The position numbers and the translations under genes were made by a program. From Hamiltosporidium tvaerminnensis (Eukaryota; Microsporidia; Dubosqiidae): a stretch of 64,000 bases of DNA. The notes below the pieces were generated by a model, which did not search any database, was not told the origin of the DNA, and saw only the letters and a list, made by a program, of their open reading frames with translations. Positions 10,857 to 22,814 of this stretch are shown in pieces. Where the stretch lies: contig CM061249.1 in NCBI GenBank assembly GCA_022605425.2, forward strand, positions 806,001 to 870,000. Direction: 5' to 3'. Position 1 is the first letter of the stretch, and each line of letters begins with the position of its first letter.

Positions 10857-12909
10857 AAGAGATTTATTGATTTTCATTTATTTCTCTTTGTTTTTGGAGG
10901 TTAAAGAATATTTGTATTAGGGTGAAATATATTGTAAGAACATGATATGCAGTATGTATATTATTGTTGTACGATGTGTTTGAAAGTTTTTGGGTTTAAG
11001 TATTAAATCCAGAGATGAAGGTTTTGTTTTTTTATAAAATTTAAAATTTAGTAATGTTTTGGTAACATTAAATATTAATATCTAATATTTTTTAACCTAT
11101 GTGGGTTTGATATATTTATCTTCTAATTGGTTGTGCTACATTAAAAAGTTGATTTGTATTCAAAAAGAGCGATCAGGTAATTTCTGAAAGAGCACATAAT
11201 AATTTCTGAGCCAAAAACAAATATAAATCTTGCTTCAAAATTAAGTTATAATAAAAACATCAATAATTCTAATTTATCTAATATAAATGAAAAAATTTAG
11301 AATTATTTTTCTATTGTATAAATTATCGATACTTTTTTAGAAACAGAAAGAGTAGTACGAGGCTAACTTAAGTCATATTACTATACAGACCCAGCTGTTT
11401 TAAGCCATCCTTTATACTTTAAAAGAAATTATAACTAAATTTTTATTCGGCGAGAAAGTCGTTTTTTGCTTCTTTTTTAGGAAAGAAAGCTAAATGACAC
11501 AAAAAAAATATTTGATTTTATAATTTTGTTTGAAGCCACTATTTTAATCCTTAAAAAATAATCTAAAAATCTGAAATAATCAACAATTTTAGGATTGAGG
11601 TCGAAATTCAAAACAATTTAATTTTTAAACTCTGAATCTGTTTCAAGGACCAGTAAGTGTCTAAACAACCATAGGGAATAATATTTTTATAAAAAAATCA
11701 CAATGAAAAGATTTAAAATGCCCATATAGCGAGATTATTTTCTAAAGCGAGTTTAATTTAGATATATCTAATTGCATTTAAAAATAATGTATAGTCGAGA
11801 AATTATGGACATTACCTGGTTTCATCAATATGATATATATATATATATAAATATTACACAGGTAAAAATTAACACTAGTCTTCTGAGAGCTTTAAATATT
11901 TTTGCATTGAAGTTATGTATTTTCCCCATGCCATATAATTTTATTTAAAAAATATTCGAGGTTTATCCTTAGCATAAAATGCTCCTAGAATACTGTTTTT
12001 TGGGTATATAAAGTCCATTTTAGAATTCTTTATGAAAATAAAATAAGCCATAAATAAATTTTCTATGTGCTTCAAACCATTCGTTTATATTTAATTCCCG
12101 GACATAGGCGAATCATTAAGTGCGCTTGTTGGTGTTACTTTTGTTTTACTACTACTACTACTAAATGATGCTTTCGCTCTTTAATAGTTCTGGCATCCTT
12201 ACTGATTTTAAATTATTATTTCTTTTCGCTTTCGTAACAATAGGATTTTGTGAATATGTGTTTTAGCCGTATGCTCAACCTCCTACTTTATCTAGACTAG
12301 GATCAGCAGAACAGAAATTATCGTATCTTTGCTAGTATTTAATTTTGTATCTGCAGAGACAAAATATAAGAAATATCAAAAAAAATAAAAATATCTTCAC
12401 ATTATAAAGGGAAATGTTAAATTATACGGTTTATAATCGAGATTTCCAAACATAAGAGCTAAAATAACATCTATTTAAATCATTGGCATAGAACTATTAC
12501 TTTTCAATCCAACCCTCAAGTATTTTCATAGAAGAAGTTATGATCAAATTAAATTATAAAAATGTAATATACCTGGACAAAAACTGATATTTAAGTGCTT
12601 GAAAATATATAAAACGAAAATTTATACTAAATTGGTGGCTTAATGTTCAAATTTAATTCAAATAATATCACAAGTACCTACAGACTATCAGATCGATGCA
12701 CGGGGAGTATAAAATAGTACTTATATGATGTGAAAGAAAGATGTGAAAAAATGTTAAAAACGTAATTTTGATATGCACGAACAAACTCACACTGATCTTT
12801 AGACAAAAAATTATACATTTGTAAAAATTAAAAAATAATAAACGGAACGTAATAACCTATTTACAATTATTATTTTCAAAAATAGAGAGATGGTTTATTA
12901 TAAGCTTCG
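10857..12909. other. Gene-free AT-rich spacer
   Basis: No convincing coding frame. It contains a short (TA)n run near 11840 and a (CTA)n run near 12150, both simple repeats. Confidence 0.4.
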
Positions 12910-13133
12910 GCTTATTTTATAACCCACTCTTTGTCTACGGATGGAACACAATTCAACGATGAATCATAACCACGCCAAGTTCTGAGCATTCAAAGACAAT
13001 TTTCTTTTGATGGACTAGGCTTTCTGCATCACGCAAACTTTCCAAAGAAAGATAAAGGGTGCAATAACCGGGGATCAATCCGGCTCTTCGGTAGGCAATT
13101 CCGAAATCCTCATCACTAGACCATTGGCTTGGA
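12910..13133 (-). mobile_element. tRNA-Gly-derived SINE, copy b
   Basis: Read on the minus strand, the head is a nearly complete tRNA. It has an A box 'TGGTCTAGTGATGAGG', an anticodon arm TTCGG...CCGAA enclosing 'TTGCC' (GCC, glycine), and a T arm GCCGG-ATTGATCC-CCGGT. It then continues into the same body as copy a (ctttatctttc, gaaagtttgcgtga, aaaagaaaattgtc, gattcatcg, tgtgttcc) and ends near 'ggttataaaataa'. Polymerase III A and B boxes plus a shared non-tRNA tail are the definition of a tRNA-derived SINE. The 63-residue frame overlapping it is an artefact. Confidence 0.65.
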
Positions 13134-13840
13134 TTAAGTGACAAAAGAATAATCTAAAAAGTATAATGAACCACATGTTTAACTAAATTAGAAAGAATTA
13201 CAGAAAAGTAAAATTGTGGTCTGAAATCCATGATTTATTTGACAAATTTGCAAGCAATTTTTTCTCAATTCATAACATCATATAGAAGTATAGTTATTGT
13301 TTTTACCAAAGCTCTGAAAATAAAATGTTTAATCCATTTTGCAGAACAGTAATTTTTTTGTCTATTAAATTCCTTTAAAATGCAATTTTTTGATTTTAAA
13401 TTATTTTCAATACCAGATTCTAATTCGCCATCATCATAAAAAAATTATCAGAATATGATATCTATAATTTGATTGTTAAGAAACCAGGGGCTTAAATAGA
13501 TTTATATGATTTCAAACCTATGAATAAAGAAAGAGCCAATCAGTTAGATTTCTTCCTTAATTGCTTGCTTAAATTTACTAAAAGAAGATTCCAAGGGTTT
13601 GGTCTTATTTAATACATATTATGGTTTTCAGAGTGTTTTGGAAATTATAATAAATATTTAAACGATTTTTTAATATGTGGTCTGCAAAGACTTTTCTAAT
13701 ATTTATGAATATAATAATCAATGATAACTTATTCGATTTATCCCTGTAGTTTTTTATTACCATACAATGGTGAAATTATATTTATAATTTTAATTTAGTA
13801 AATTTTAGAAAATAAATATAAATATATTTTAAAACTAAAT

Positions 13841-14562
13841 GTCGGAGGAAAGAAACCACATAAAAAACTATCTTATTGGCAATGAATATGCGAGATTGAT
13901 GCATGAAATCAGAGTTTGGATTTTTGTTGGGAATAAAATCACACACCGTCTTCGGTTGTTCGATTGTAGTTGTTAGGAGGAGGAGAAGGTTTATGAAATG
14001 GCAAAATTTTTTCTATAAATATATTTTTTTAGTTTTTTATGTTGCTAGATTACTGACCGCAGCTGAGAATGTAGGTAATTTCCATGTAAAGGCATAAAAA
14101 CCTAGCCTTGCTCATTCTGGTTAAAAAAATTAGAACTTTGGGGATATAAAAAAACTTTTAAGCCAGGAAAACTAAGTAGTAGCTTATGCTTGTTGGTATG
14201 GCACTAACTGTTTAGGTGGATCCGATATAGTCTTCGAGATACATCTTAGACAGGGGTTTATAAGGTTTAGAAAGCGTAGGGTAAGTGGGAATGCTGCATA
14301 GTTTCGGGGGGATCCATGGTATGCTCTGGCTCAGATCATGTTCCTTGCAACCGACAATAACGAACTCCGGGCAACTACCTCGCCTAATAATTAGTTATTC
14401 ACCCTTGGTAGATCAAAGTTTTTGGATTGTAGGTATCTCGGGGTACCGATGGGGTTTTAGGGTAGTAGTTATTTGTGTTAAGCCTAGAACTGCGTTAATG
14501 ACATGAAAACAAATATAATATTTGCCACTGTTTTAAAAAGATGTGATACTTTCAAATAAAGA
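13841..14562 (+). repeat. RepA copy 3
   Basis: This is a well preserved RepA copy of about 720 bp. It runs from 'ggaggaaagaaaccacat' through 'accgcagctgagaatgtagg', 'aagcataaaaacctagcctt', 'ttaggtggatcc' and 'gggcaactacctcgcc' to a tail 'aaagatgtgatactttcaaa'. Short open frames inside it are not conserved between copies and are ignored. Confidence 0.85.
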
Positions 14563-14639
14563 TTTTAAAACCAGAAAAGGGGGTATTCGAATTTAAAACT
14601 GAGATAAACATGATTCCTTCATTTTTAATAGAAACCTAT

Positions 14640-14740
14640 TTATTCCCTATAAAGAAATGGTGAGCAGGAGGACAATCTCTTCGGTAGAGATGTACTTCAA
14701 ACTTAGCAGTCTTCCTAAAAAACATGGGTATTATATACTA
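14640..14740 (+). repeat. Short dispersed repeat RepB, copy 1
   Basis: The block 'caatctcttcggtagag' followed by 'tacttcaaactt' is shared with 37087-37190, which reads 'cgatctctttgttagag' then 'tacttcaaacttgg'. It lies just after a RepA copy here but not at the second site. Its nature is unknown. Confidence 0.45.
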
Positions 14741-17700
14741 ATGCATATATTTTGAGTAAATAAGCCTTTTGCTCAAGATTTTTTTGCAAAATGTGATAGA
14801 ATCTAGACGTAAGAACATAAATTCAACATTTATCAAATCTTAAATCGATAAGAGAATGGAGTTATATGGTTTTGATTTGATATATAATACAAAGCTAGCA
14901 ATATAAGTGTTCTTTTGAGGCGTAATATAACCGTAAAATGCTAAATAATATTTTAATTTCACCTTTATAAAAAGCTGTAAATTTATGTTGATGATACATA
15001 ATCTAATGTTTAGAATTATATAATTTATTGCCACTATTCTTATATCGTATAATATGCAAATTAGTATTTTTCAAATAGATTTAATATATGAAGTGCCAAT
15101 TAAAGTGTAAAAATTACAACAATAAAAAAATAAAGAATTAGAAGGCAATAATATTTGATTTTTATAATCTTAACTATTTATATTTGTTTTAATACCCAAT
15201 GAAATAGTTTAAAATTAACTGTTTAGCAAATAATTCTTGAATCAAAACAATTTCTGTTCATTAACGTTCATATTGTTTTCTCACTGCCCGATATAGGCAA
15301 ACATATAATGTAAAAGGGATTCGCTTTTACATATTTTTTGAGATCCTGAATCGAAATATCGACAAAGCAAACTATTTCAATAGAAAAAAAAAATTTAAGT
15401 AAATAAGAAAGTAATTTAATAGGTACATCGGCTTATTGAAAAAACCTAAAGAATGCGTAAAAATGAGGCGAGAAATTATCTAAGAAAAAATTTTCGATAA
15501 ATATTGTATTATTGTATCAGTATAAATAACATAAATTAATCAAATATATTTTAAGAATACAGCAAGCTTTGATGTTTTTCTTACTTTTTTAATTAGAAGT
15601 TTTTTCTTTGTAGATTGTGATATTTACTTCCCAATCAGAAATTTATACGTTACTTCATATATCAAGGTTTGATTTGAAATTTTGACTTTATAAATAGAGT
15701 GATTAAATTACCTTCTATCGAATTAAAAACAACTTAAATCTTTTAAAATAAATTCAATTGTAAAAAATTCTAAAACTTAAAATGTGCATCGCAAATTGCT
15801 ACAGATCTTGAACGATTTGGATATAATTGTTTTTTTATCGGCTTAAGACGAAATTAAAGCAAAATTTCGGCGCTTAATATATTGTGAAAGAATATCATAA
15901 TTGTGTTGGCGTATACAGATTATTGATCTTTACACCTTAAATTTTTTTAAAAACTAATATGGCTATATTATAAAATCTCTCCGCGAAAACATAATCTATA
16001 ATGTTGTTTTTTTGAGAGAACCCGTATAATATGGCATAATATATCCAATATAAAATATTTCATTGGATTGGAAGCATCCTGGTTAAAGAGATGAGTATTT
16101 GTTTTTCAGTACCTTAAAAGTAAAGAATTAATTAAAAAACAAATTCATGTATATTTATATGTGGTTTTGAAGTTGAATAAACTCTGAGTTTATAAAAATA
16201 ATTTGTGAATCTACACATATGGAAAAAATGGTATGCAGATTGATATAAATTTTCAAAAGTATCAAATTATGTGCTTTATTGGAATTTTGGTAAAAAATAT
16301 AAAATATAATTCAGGTATTCGCTAAATTTTTTTCGTATACTTACTATCAATCGGGAATAGCAAAATAATGGATGTATTAGTATCTAGTAAAGCATCTAAG
16401 AATACTGTATACCATAAAAACAATTATTTTAATAATTGTTAAGAAATGAATTCGCAAACCATGAAGATCTTAGAAATATCTTATCTAGTAATTTGAAACG
16501 CGAAATATATACAATATTTTAGATAGAATCAGTTTCATTTTATTTGATTGTTCATTAAGATCATGATACAATAAACATTAGAAATGCTACAAGGCCTATA
16601 TGGAATATCTTAGGCATACTAAAAAGAAATTCTATTATTCTTTTCAAGAATTAAATTATCTTAGAATCATTAATTTGGAAATTCAAATGCTTAGTCTCAT
16701 TCCATTCCTCTTTTAATCTGTTGTAATTCGTGATCAAGGGAAATGAAAATAGATCCAATGTGGTTTATATCCTGCATAAATAGCAAAAATTAATTTTACA
16801 CGAATTATTTGCACTCATCAAAACCCAGAGGTTTTTAATTGGTTATCTTCTCTCCATCCTTCATATAAATCAATAAGAGAATATGAAATGGCTTTTAAAA
16901 ACCTTAAATTGATTAATATTGTTGTAAAATTCCAGTATTTCGACATCAAGCAGATATTTTCTCTATCCGACAAAATAAACTCTAAACCTAAGTTTACAGA
17001 TTCTCTCAATCAAATTATTTAGTTTGGTTGTGTTCTAGATCATAGTAACATTTATAATGACATTCTGTAGCTTAAATGATTTTTTTACAACGTTAATGGT
17101 TTCATATTCTTAAATGTATTGATTTCGACTATAGGGTTAATTTGAGAAGCATAATTACTATGTTTATAATATAATTTTACATTTTTTAGTTGATGTAAGA
17201 TAGCCTCATAATAAGCTAACCGCATTGGTAAACTTATTAAGAAAAACGTTAATTACATTTATTATGGAATAAACTAGACTACATAATAGATTGCTTTATG
17301 AAAATTTGTATTGAGTGAGATACTCTACAAAATAGTAAAAAAAGTATTCCACCTTAATTCGTAGTTATTTTTGTGATTAGGCTGAAATCCCAAATTGAAA
17401 CCGTATTTATTATCATTTTAAATCATTTAAAATCATCCCTGAAGCGGATAAAAATACTTTGCGCCTATCTACCAATTCATATCCATCAAAAAATTACGAA
17501 AAATAAGTAGCAAATTATAACTTTTTTGAAATTTCAATTTATATGAAAATCCCGAATGGGCTACCGAAATATGGTTTAATTAGAAGAGCTATTCGATCTG
17601 GAATTTCAGTAAGTTATACAACGGGTCGTCTTAGATGAAGATTTTTTATGTTTCTGAAGGCAAAGAAATTCAGACAAAGCACATTTATAATCTACTTTTA

Positions 17701-18740
17701 ACTGCCTAACTCATCACATTAGACTATGTACATCTTAGATGCGAAGTTTTTGATTTAGGTACATGGAATACCGATAGAGTGATGAAGATGTAGTTATCCA
17801 GGTTAAACTAGAGTTTGTCAATATTAGAAAAACAATAGCAAATGCCAGCTTTTTAAATAAATATTATTTTTATTTAATACAAATAAATATTATCTAGATT
17901 TTCTATATTACCTACCTTGCTTTGTAATTTGATTATAAATTTGAATGGAGTAGTTATTACTTTCTAGCTAACTTTTAAAACCCTTTTGTTTTTGGTTTGA
18001 TGTAAATCGATGTTGTTTGGGTGCCATATTATTGCGTATTGCCATTATGCGATTTTAAGAGTTTTAACGAATACCATAAACTATACTCAAGCAGTTATGT
18101 TAATAATATAATTTGTATGTGATTAAGTGAATATTTCAATGCTTTTGATGAATCATATATCAAAAAATGCCTATATTCTAACGTTTTGTCTGCAAATTAT
18201 TATATATAATCGGTAATATGACAGTAGCTTTTTGTAAAAATTTTACTTTATTTCCACTATCCCTGAATGAATGGCATTCGCAAATTCGAAAGCCAACCAA
18301 ATTGCCTCATTATATAATTCAAGAGGCCCAAAACTGTTTTATAGTATAATCTTTGGTACAATTTTGTACTTAAGTTTTTTAGCATATTATGTTAAAGGCT
18401 TAATAACCCTAAGAACGAAGAAATAGAAAAATTAAAAGTAATTAAATGATATAAAACTTTCATATAGATCTAATCAAACAAGATTAATTGTTTATATTGA
18501 CCTGTATATAAAATATACACAAGACCAAGGTATATAAATGGCATATTCTGAATTTATTTTGTGACATATTGATTACCTAGTCCTTTTTGGCAAAAAAACC
18601 AAAATAATCAGTTAACTTTATAAGTTTTACATAAAATAGATACCTGAAATCTTCAGATCTAAAACATAAGATTTTAAAAATAATTTAAACAGAATCAAAA
18701 GGCAAAATGTATTTTGAAAATATGAACTTTTATGTCAATA
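14741..18740. other. Four-kb gene-free spacer
   Basis: This long AT-rich stretch between a RepA/RepB copy and the right arm of the inverted duplication has only short, unconvincing frames on both strands. I found no repeat in it that I could pair with another site in the window. Confidence 0.4.
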
Positions 18741-20065
18741 TTTTTCAAAGAAACTGTAATTTTTTTAAGCTTTAAACTTATAATACGATTATACCTCATT
18801 TATTTTTTAAAAAAATTAAATTATAATCAAATAATATGATTTAGACAACGAATTAATTATATAAATTTAGCATTTAATTAATATATTATTTTAAGAATAT
18901 CACATTTTTTTAAGAATCCAGAAAACAAAGGCTAGGAATATCCAAAATCCGAAAAACTTTATAAAAGTATTTCTTCTATTTCTAATCATATTCCATGTTT
19001 TGTTGATTTCATGGGTACTTTTTTGTACAAAGCCTCTTGAATCTCCCATTAAGTCATCTATTCGTTTAAGATTCTCTCCTTGCATTGAAACATGAAGAGA
19101 AATATCAGAAACAACTTGACCAAGTTCATTTATTTGTAATGCTATATTTTCTCTTACACGTTCTCTTAAATTTTGAATTTCATTTTCTTCTATTAACAAT
19201 TCAGTTTGTAACTGATTATTCGCTTCAGAAGTTTCAGTTACGTTTCTATTTTCTTGTTCCGCAGAAAATCGATTTCTTCGCAATTTTTCATTTTTCTTTT
19301 GTTCTTCTATTCGATTTAAATATTTTGATAATAGAATAGCATTTTTATACAACCGATTTCTTATCATTTCTTTTATATTTTCTGTATTTAACTCTTCTTG
19401 TTCATTTTTAGCTTCAAGTATAAAATTTGAAAGATTTTTTTTTAAATCTTCAATTAAAATTTGCGTTGTTTCTATTTTCTCTTGAAACGTAAAATCTTCA
19501 TAAATGTGTTTATTTATGCATCCCTTTTCAATTTCTTTTAAATTTATAGATATTTTTTCTAGATGCATAAAGAAATCTTTGAAATGAGAAGGCGCATTTC
19601 TAAAAGAGTTTTGTGGTATAAAAGTAGAAGTAACAATTGCCATAAATTCTTTTGATCTATCCATTTTTTATTCTAAGTTAGGAATCTTTAAATCTAAAGG
19701 GGTTAAGTACAATAAATACACAAATTATTGTTTAAAGAATTTTTTTAATCTTCAGAAGATTCAATTATAAGTAAAAAGAAAATCAGTAAGAATTCTTTGG
19801 GGAAAGTATCAAATTATAAAAAAAGGTAAACAATGAGTTTATTGGTTTACTCCTTTGTTATTTCAAAAACTCAGTTGGAAAAAAATTATCACTTATTTTT
19901 CAATTTTTCCATGAATCTCCACACCCTTTTCTGTTTACTCCTTGGTATTTCAAAAACTTAGTTGAAAAAAATATCACTTATTTTTCAATTTTTACTAGAA
20001 TCTCTTCACAGCCTTTTCTGTTCAAAAGATAATATTTCATATTCCATATATAATTTAAAGTAAGG
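18741..20065 (-). repeat. Right arm of 1.33-kb inverted duplication
   Basis: This is the reverse complement of 1-1326, including the syntaxin gene, its 5' tandem units and 3' flank. The match starts abruptly at 18741. The sequence to the right of 20065 has no partner in the window because the left arm is cut by the window edge. Confidence 0.95.
18900..19664 (-). CDS. SED5: Qa-SNARE, syntaxin 5/Sed5-like (copy 2)
   Basis: This intact 254-residue paralogue of the gene at 402-1166 differs at seven residues: S25P, F83L, K121E, T141N, S143T, T147A and T245A. None touches the N-peptide (residues 1-10), the candidate zero-layer Gln195 or the basic C-terminal tail. T245A lies inside the membrane anchor and keeps it hydrophobic. 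At least one silent change is also visible, so the copies have diverged by ordinary substitution while both frames stayed open. The same CCCC block and tandem units precede the gene. Both copies could be expressed, since each brings its own flanks. Confidence 0.75.
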   Translation of the reverse strand: MDRSKEFMAIVTSTFIPQNSFRNAPSHFKDFFMHLEKISINLKEIEKGCINKHIYEDFTFQEKIETTQILIEDLKKNLSNFILEAKNEQEELNTENIKEMIRNRLYKNAILLSKYLNRIEEQKKNEKLRRNRFSAEQENRNVTETSEANNQLQTELLIEENEIQNLRERVRENIALQINELGQVVSDISLHVSMQGENLKRIDDLMGDSRGFVQKSTHEINKTWNMIRNRRNTFIKFFGFWIFLAFVFWILKKM

Positions 20066-20791
20066 TTAAAACTCAACTCTGATGTTATTTTAATTCTCTA
20101 GTGATATCAAGAAGTTAGTATTCCTTTTATATTTACAAGCCCATAATTTAAATTAAGGTGTTTCAGAGAAACCAAGAAAATTAATTATTTTATTACTTAA
20201 AAATTTAATGACAATTAAATAATTTAGAAATATTTTATTAGTATATTACGAAAAATTTATGAAATATATGGTTAGTAATCAGTAGGATTACTGAGATTTC
20301 ATGAAAATACACATATTTTGTTTCAGGATAAAGATTATACGCTTAAATATTACTTTTTAGAATACGAAATACTTTATCTATAATTTATGATTATATTTAT
20401 TTACATTGCAAAATATATATTTGATACCTTCCTATTATGCAAATCATTACAATTTTTAAGAATAATTATGAATATTATTTCTTCTTAGAAAATACTTTCT
20501 GGAATATATAGTCATTAATTTAAAAAACTGATTTTTGTGAATAAATAATTGGAAATGTATTTCAGATTATAAATGCTCATTAGAAACCATAATGTACGAT
20601 ATAAAATTTTATTAGCTCAAAAGTTTTTTAATTTATATTATTTAACTATCCTAATACCATCATGAGTTAAATTGATTAAGAAATTTTATAAAATTTATAT
20701 CTCAGTTAGAAACAAATATATGTCTTACTCCTTTAAAAAATAAAACCTTTAGGTGGTATTATAGATTTATAATTATATTAAAATATATGAG
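20066..20791. other. Gene-free AT-rich spacer
   Basis: No coding frame was seen. This is the sequence immediately outside the right arm of the inverted duplication, and its partner would lie upstream of the window. Confidence 0.4.
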
Positions 20792-21523
20792 TGGTGGGGG
20801 GTGGATAACTACATAAACAACCTCTTGTTTAGCATATAATGTGTGAAACAAGAGTGAGGATCTTTGTTTGAATTTTTCGGTAGAATAAAAACCACATTAC
20901 ATCTTCGATTGTTCCATTGAAGTTGTTATGAGGAGGAGAGGTCTAAGAAATGACGAAACTTTTTCTACAAATATATTTTATAGTCTTTTATGTAACTAGA
21001 TTGCAGATTACAGCTGAACATGTAGCTAATTACCATGCTAAAGCATGGAAACCTAGCTTCGCTCACTCGGGTTAGGAGATTTAACGCCTAGGAGATATAA
21101 AAATAAAACCCATTAAAAGCCGAGAAAGCTAAGCAGCAGGTTATACATATTGGTAGGACATTGCACTGTCTAGGTGGATCTCATGCAAATCTCTGATATA
21201 TATCTTAGCTAAAAGTTTATTGAGTTTAGAAAGTGTTTAGTAAGAGGGAATACTGAAGTGTCTTGGGGGAGCCCAGGTGGAGGCATCGGCCTTCTATCAC
21301 ACTCCATGCAACGGACAATAAGAACACCGGGCAACTGCCTTGCCTATTAATTAGGTTCTACGCACTTGGTTGATGAAAGGCTTTGGGATGTAGGTTTCGC
21401 AGGGGTTGCCGATGGAGTGTTGAGGTAGCAGTTATATATGTTAAACTTAGAACTGCGTTAATGTCATAAAAACAAATATAACACTTGCCACTGATTTAAA
21501 AAGATGTGATACTTTTAAATAAA
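20792..21523 (+). repeat. RepA copy 4
   Basis: This RepA copy of about 730 bp runs from 'ggggggtggataactacat' to 'aaagatgtgatacttttaaa'. It shares all the blocks of copies 3 and 5: 'catcttcgattgttc', 'ttatgaggaggagagg', 'gcatggaaacctagcttcgctcactcgg', 'gtctaggtggatc', 'gggcaactgcctt'. It is the most useful copy, with copies 3 and 5, for building a consensus. Confidence 0.85.
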
Positions 21524-22809
21524 TATTCCATAGAAAATTCTAAAAATCTAACAAAATGTTTTCGAATTTCAGAAATGACTTACGAAATATTTATAATAAC
21601 AAATTCATTTTACTATTTTTATAATCATAAAAAATAGTTCAAATTACAGAAGCATTAAAATTTATAATATATGCAATATTTCGAGATAGTTTTAGGTTAT
21701 GTGAACGAAATTTGGTTTTAAGGAAAAGCAAATATAAACTATTAATACAAATAAACAAAGGTCTATTAAAGATTCTAAGCTTGGATATCTGTTCAAAATC
21801 TTTAATATTGGTTTAAAATATTATTTTTATAGTATTTTAGATTATAAGTAAATATTCAAATGTTTTTGAAATTTTAAAAAGTCAATTTATAAACGATAAT
21901 TCTGTTGTTTTTTTTTGCCGAAAAGCTAGAAGGTTAAGGGTAGAGTTAAAAAAAGAATTGTATTCTCTTGGTATGTATAAATTTTAAAAAGATGTTCGAA
22001 TTATATTTTTATGAATAAATCAGCTTTGAGGTGTGAATTCCCTTGAAATCGTAGAAAATTTTAAATTTCCGACTAATTATTATCAAAAGCTAGAATTGAT
22101 TCTATTTAAATCAAGAGTAATTTATAAGGATTTATGTTCTAATGTTTCAAGAAATAAATAATTATACTTAAGAAACCGTAGATTCTATTCGCATCCAAGA
22201 TAAATAACAAAAATCGTATTTTTACGGACTCGAACGTGCTTGGTCAGCCTTTAACACAGTATATTTGTATTAAAAATGCAATCAAATATCGAAAAATATA
22301 ATTAAAATGGTAAATTAATAGAAAGTATTGTTTGTGGATAGCTGTTTTTTCCTATTATAGAGTTTTGTCACTTTTAATTTTACGAATTTTTTTGCGCTTT
22401 AAAGTAAGATTCTACTTTAATACCAGAAAAACAATAATCATAAAATCAATATAAAGAGGTTTAAAATATATAAAGAAAATATTAAAAATGATTGTTATAA
22501 CAATATTTTAAAGTACTCTTAAAATATTTGAATTGAATTTTTGCAATAAAAATAAACTATGACTGTATAAATCAAACAATGTCTAAAATCTTTTTCTTCT
22601 AGTCAATATTTCCAAAAACCAAATCTCAAATTTATGAGTCTAAATTTTTGTAGTTATTTTTATATTCAGAATCTATGAACCGTTGCTCAAATTATTTTTA
22701 TCCCGTATACTTATTTAAGGCAAAAAAATCTTTTATAAAATTTACAGTTTCATTGAAAAAGATTGGAATTTACTTCTCGATAAAAAATATTTATTTCTAA
22801 AAAAATAAA
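21524..22809. other. Gene-free AT-rich spacer
   Basis: This is the 5' flank of the 6PGD gene. No open frame of note and no repeat recognised. Confidence 0.4.
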
Positions 22810-22812
22810 CCC
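22810..22812 (+). promoter_or_regulatory. CCC motif directly before the 6PGD start
   Basis: The sequence 'aaacccat' abuts the ATG at 22815. A CCC block immediately before the start codon is the arrangement known for microsporidian promoters with very short leaders. Confidence 0.4.
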
Positions 22813-22814
22813 AT

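Noticed and set aside
12953-13144. 63-residue minus-strand frame
   Set aside because: It is the translation of the tRNA-derived SINE head and body.
13903-14506. Plus-strand frames inside RepA copy 3, and a similar one at 26447-26680
   Set aside because: Frames are not conserved between RepA copies; stops and indels differ, so the element is not protein coding here.
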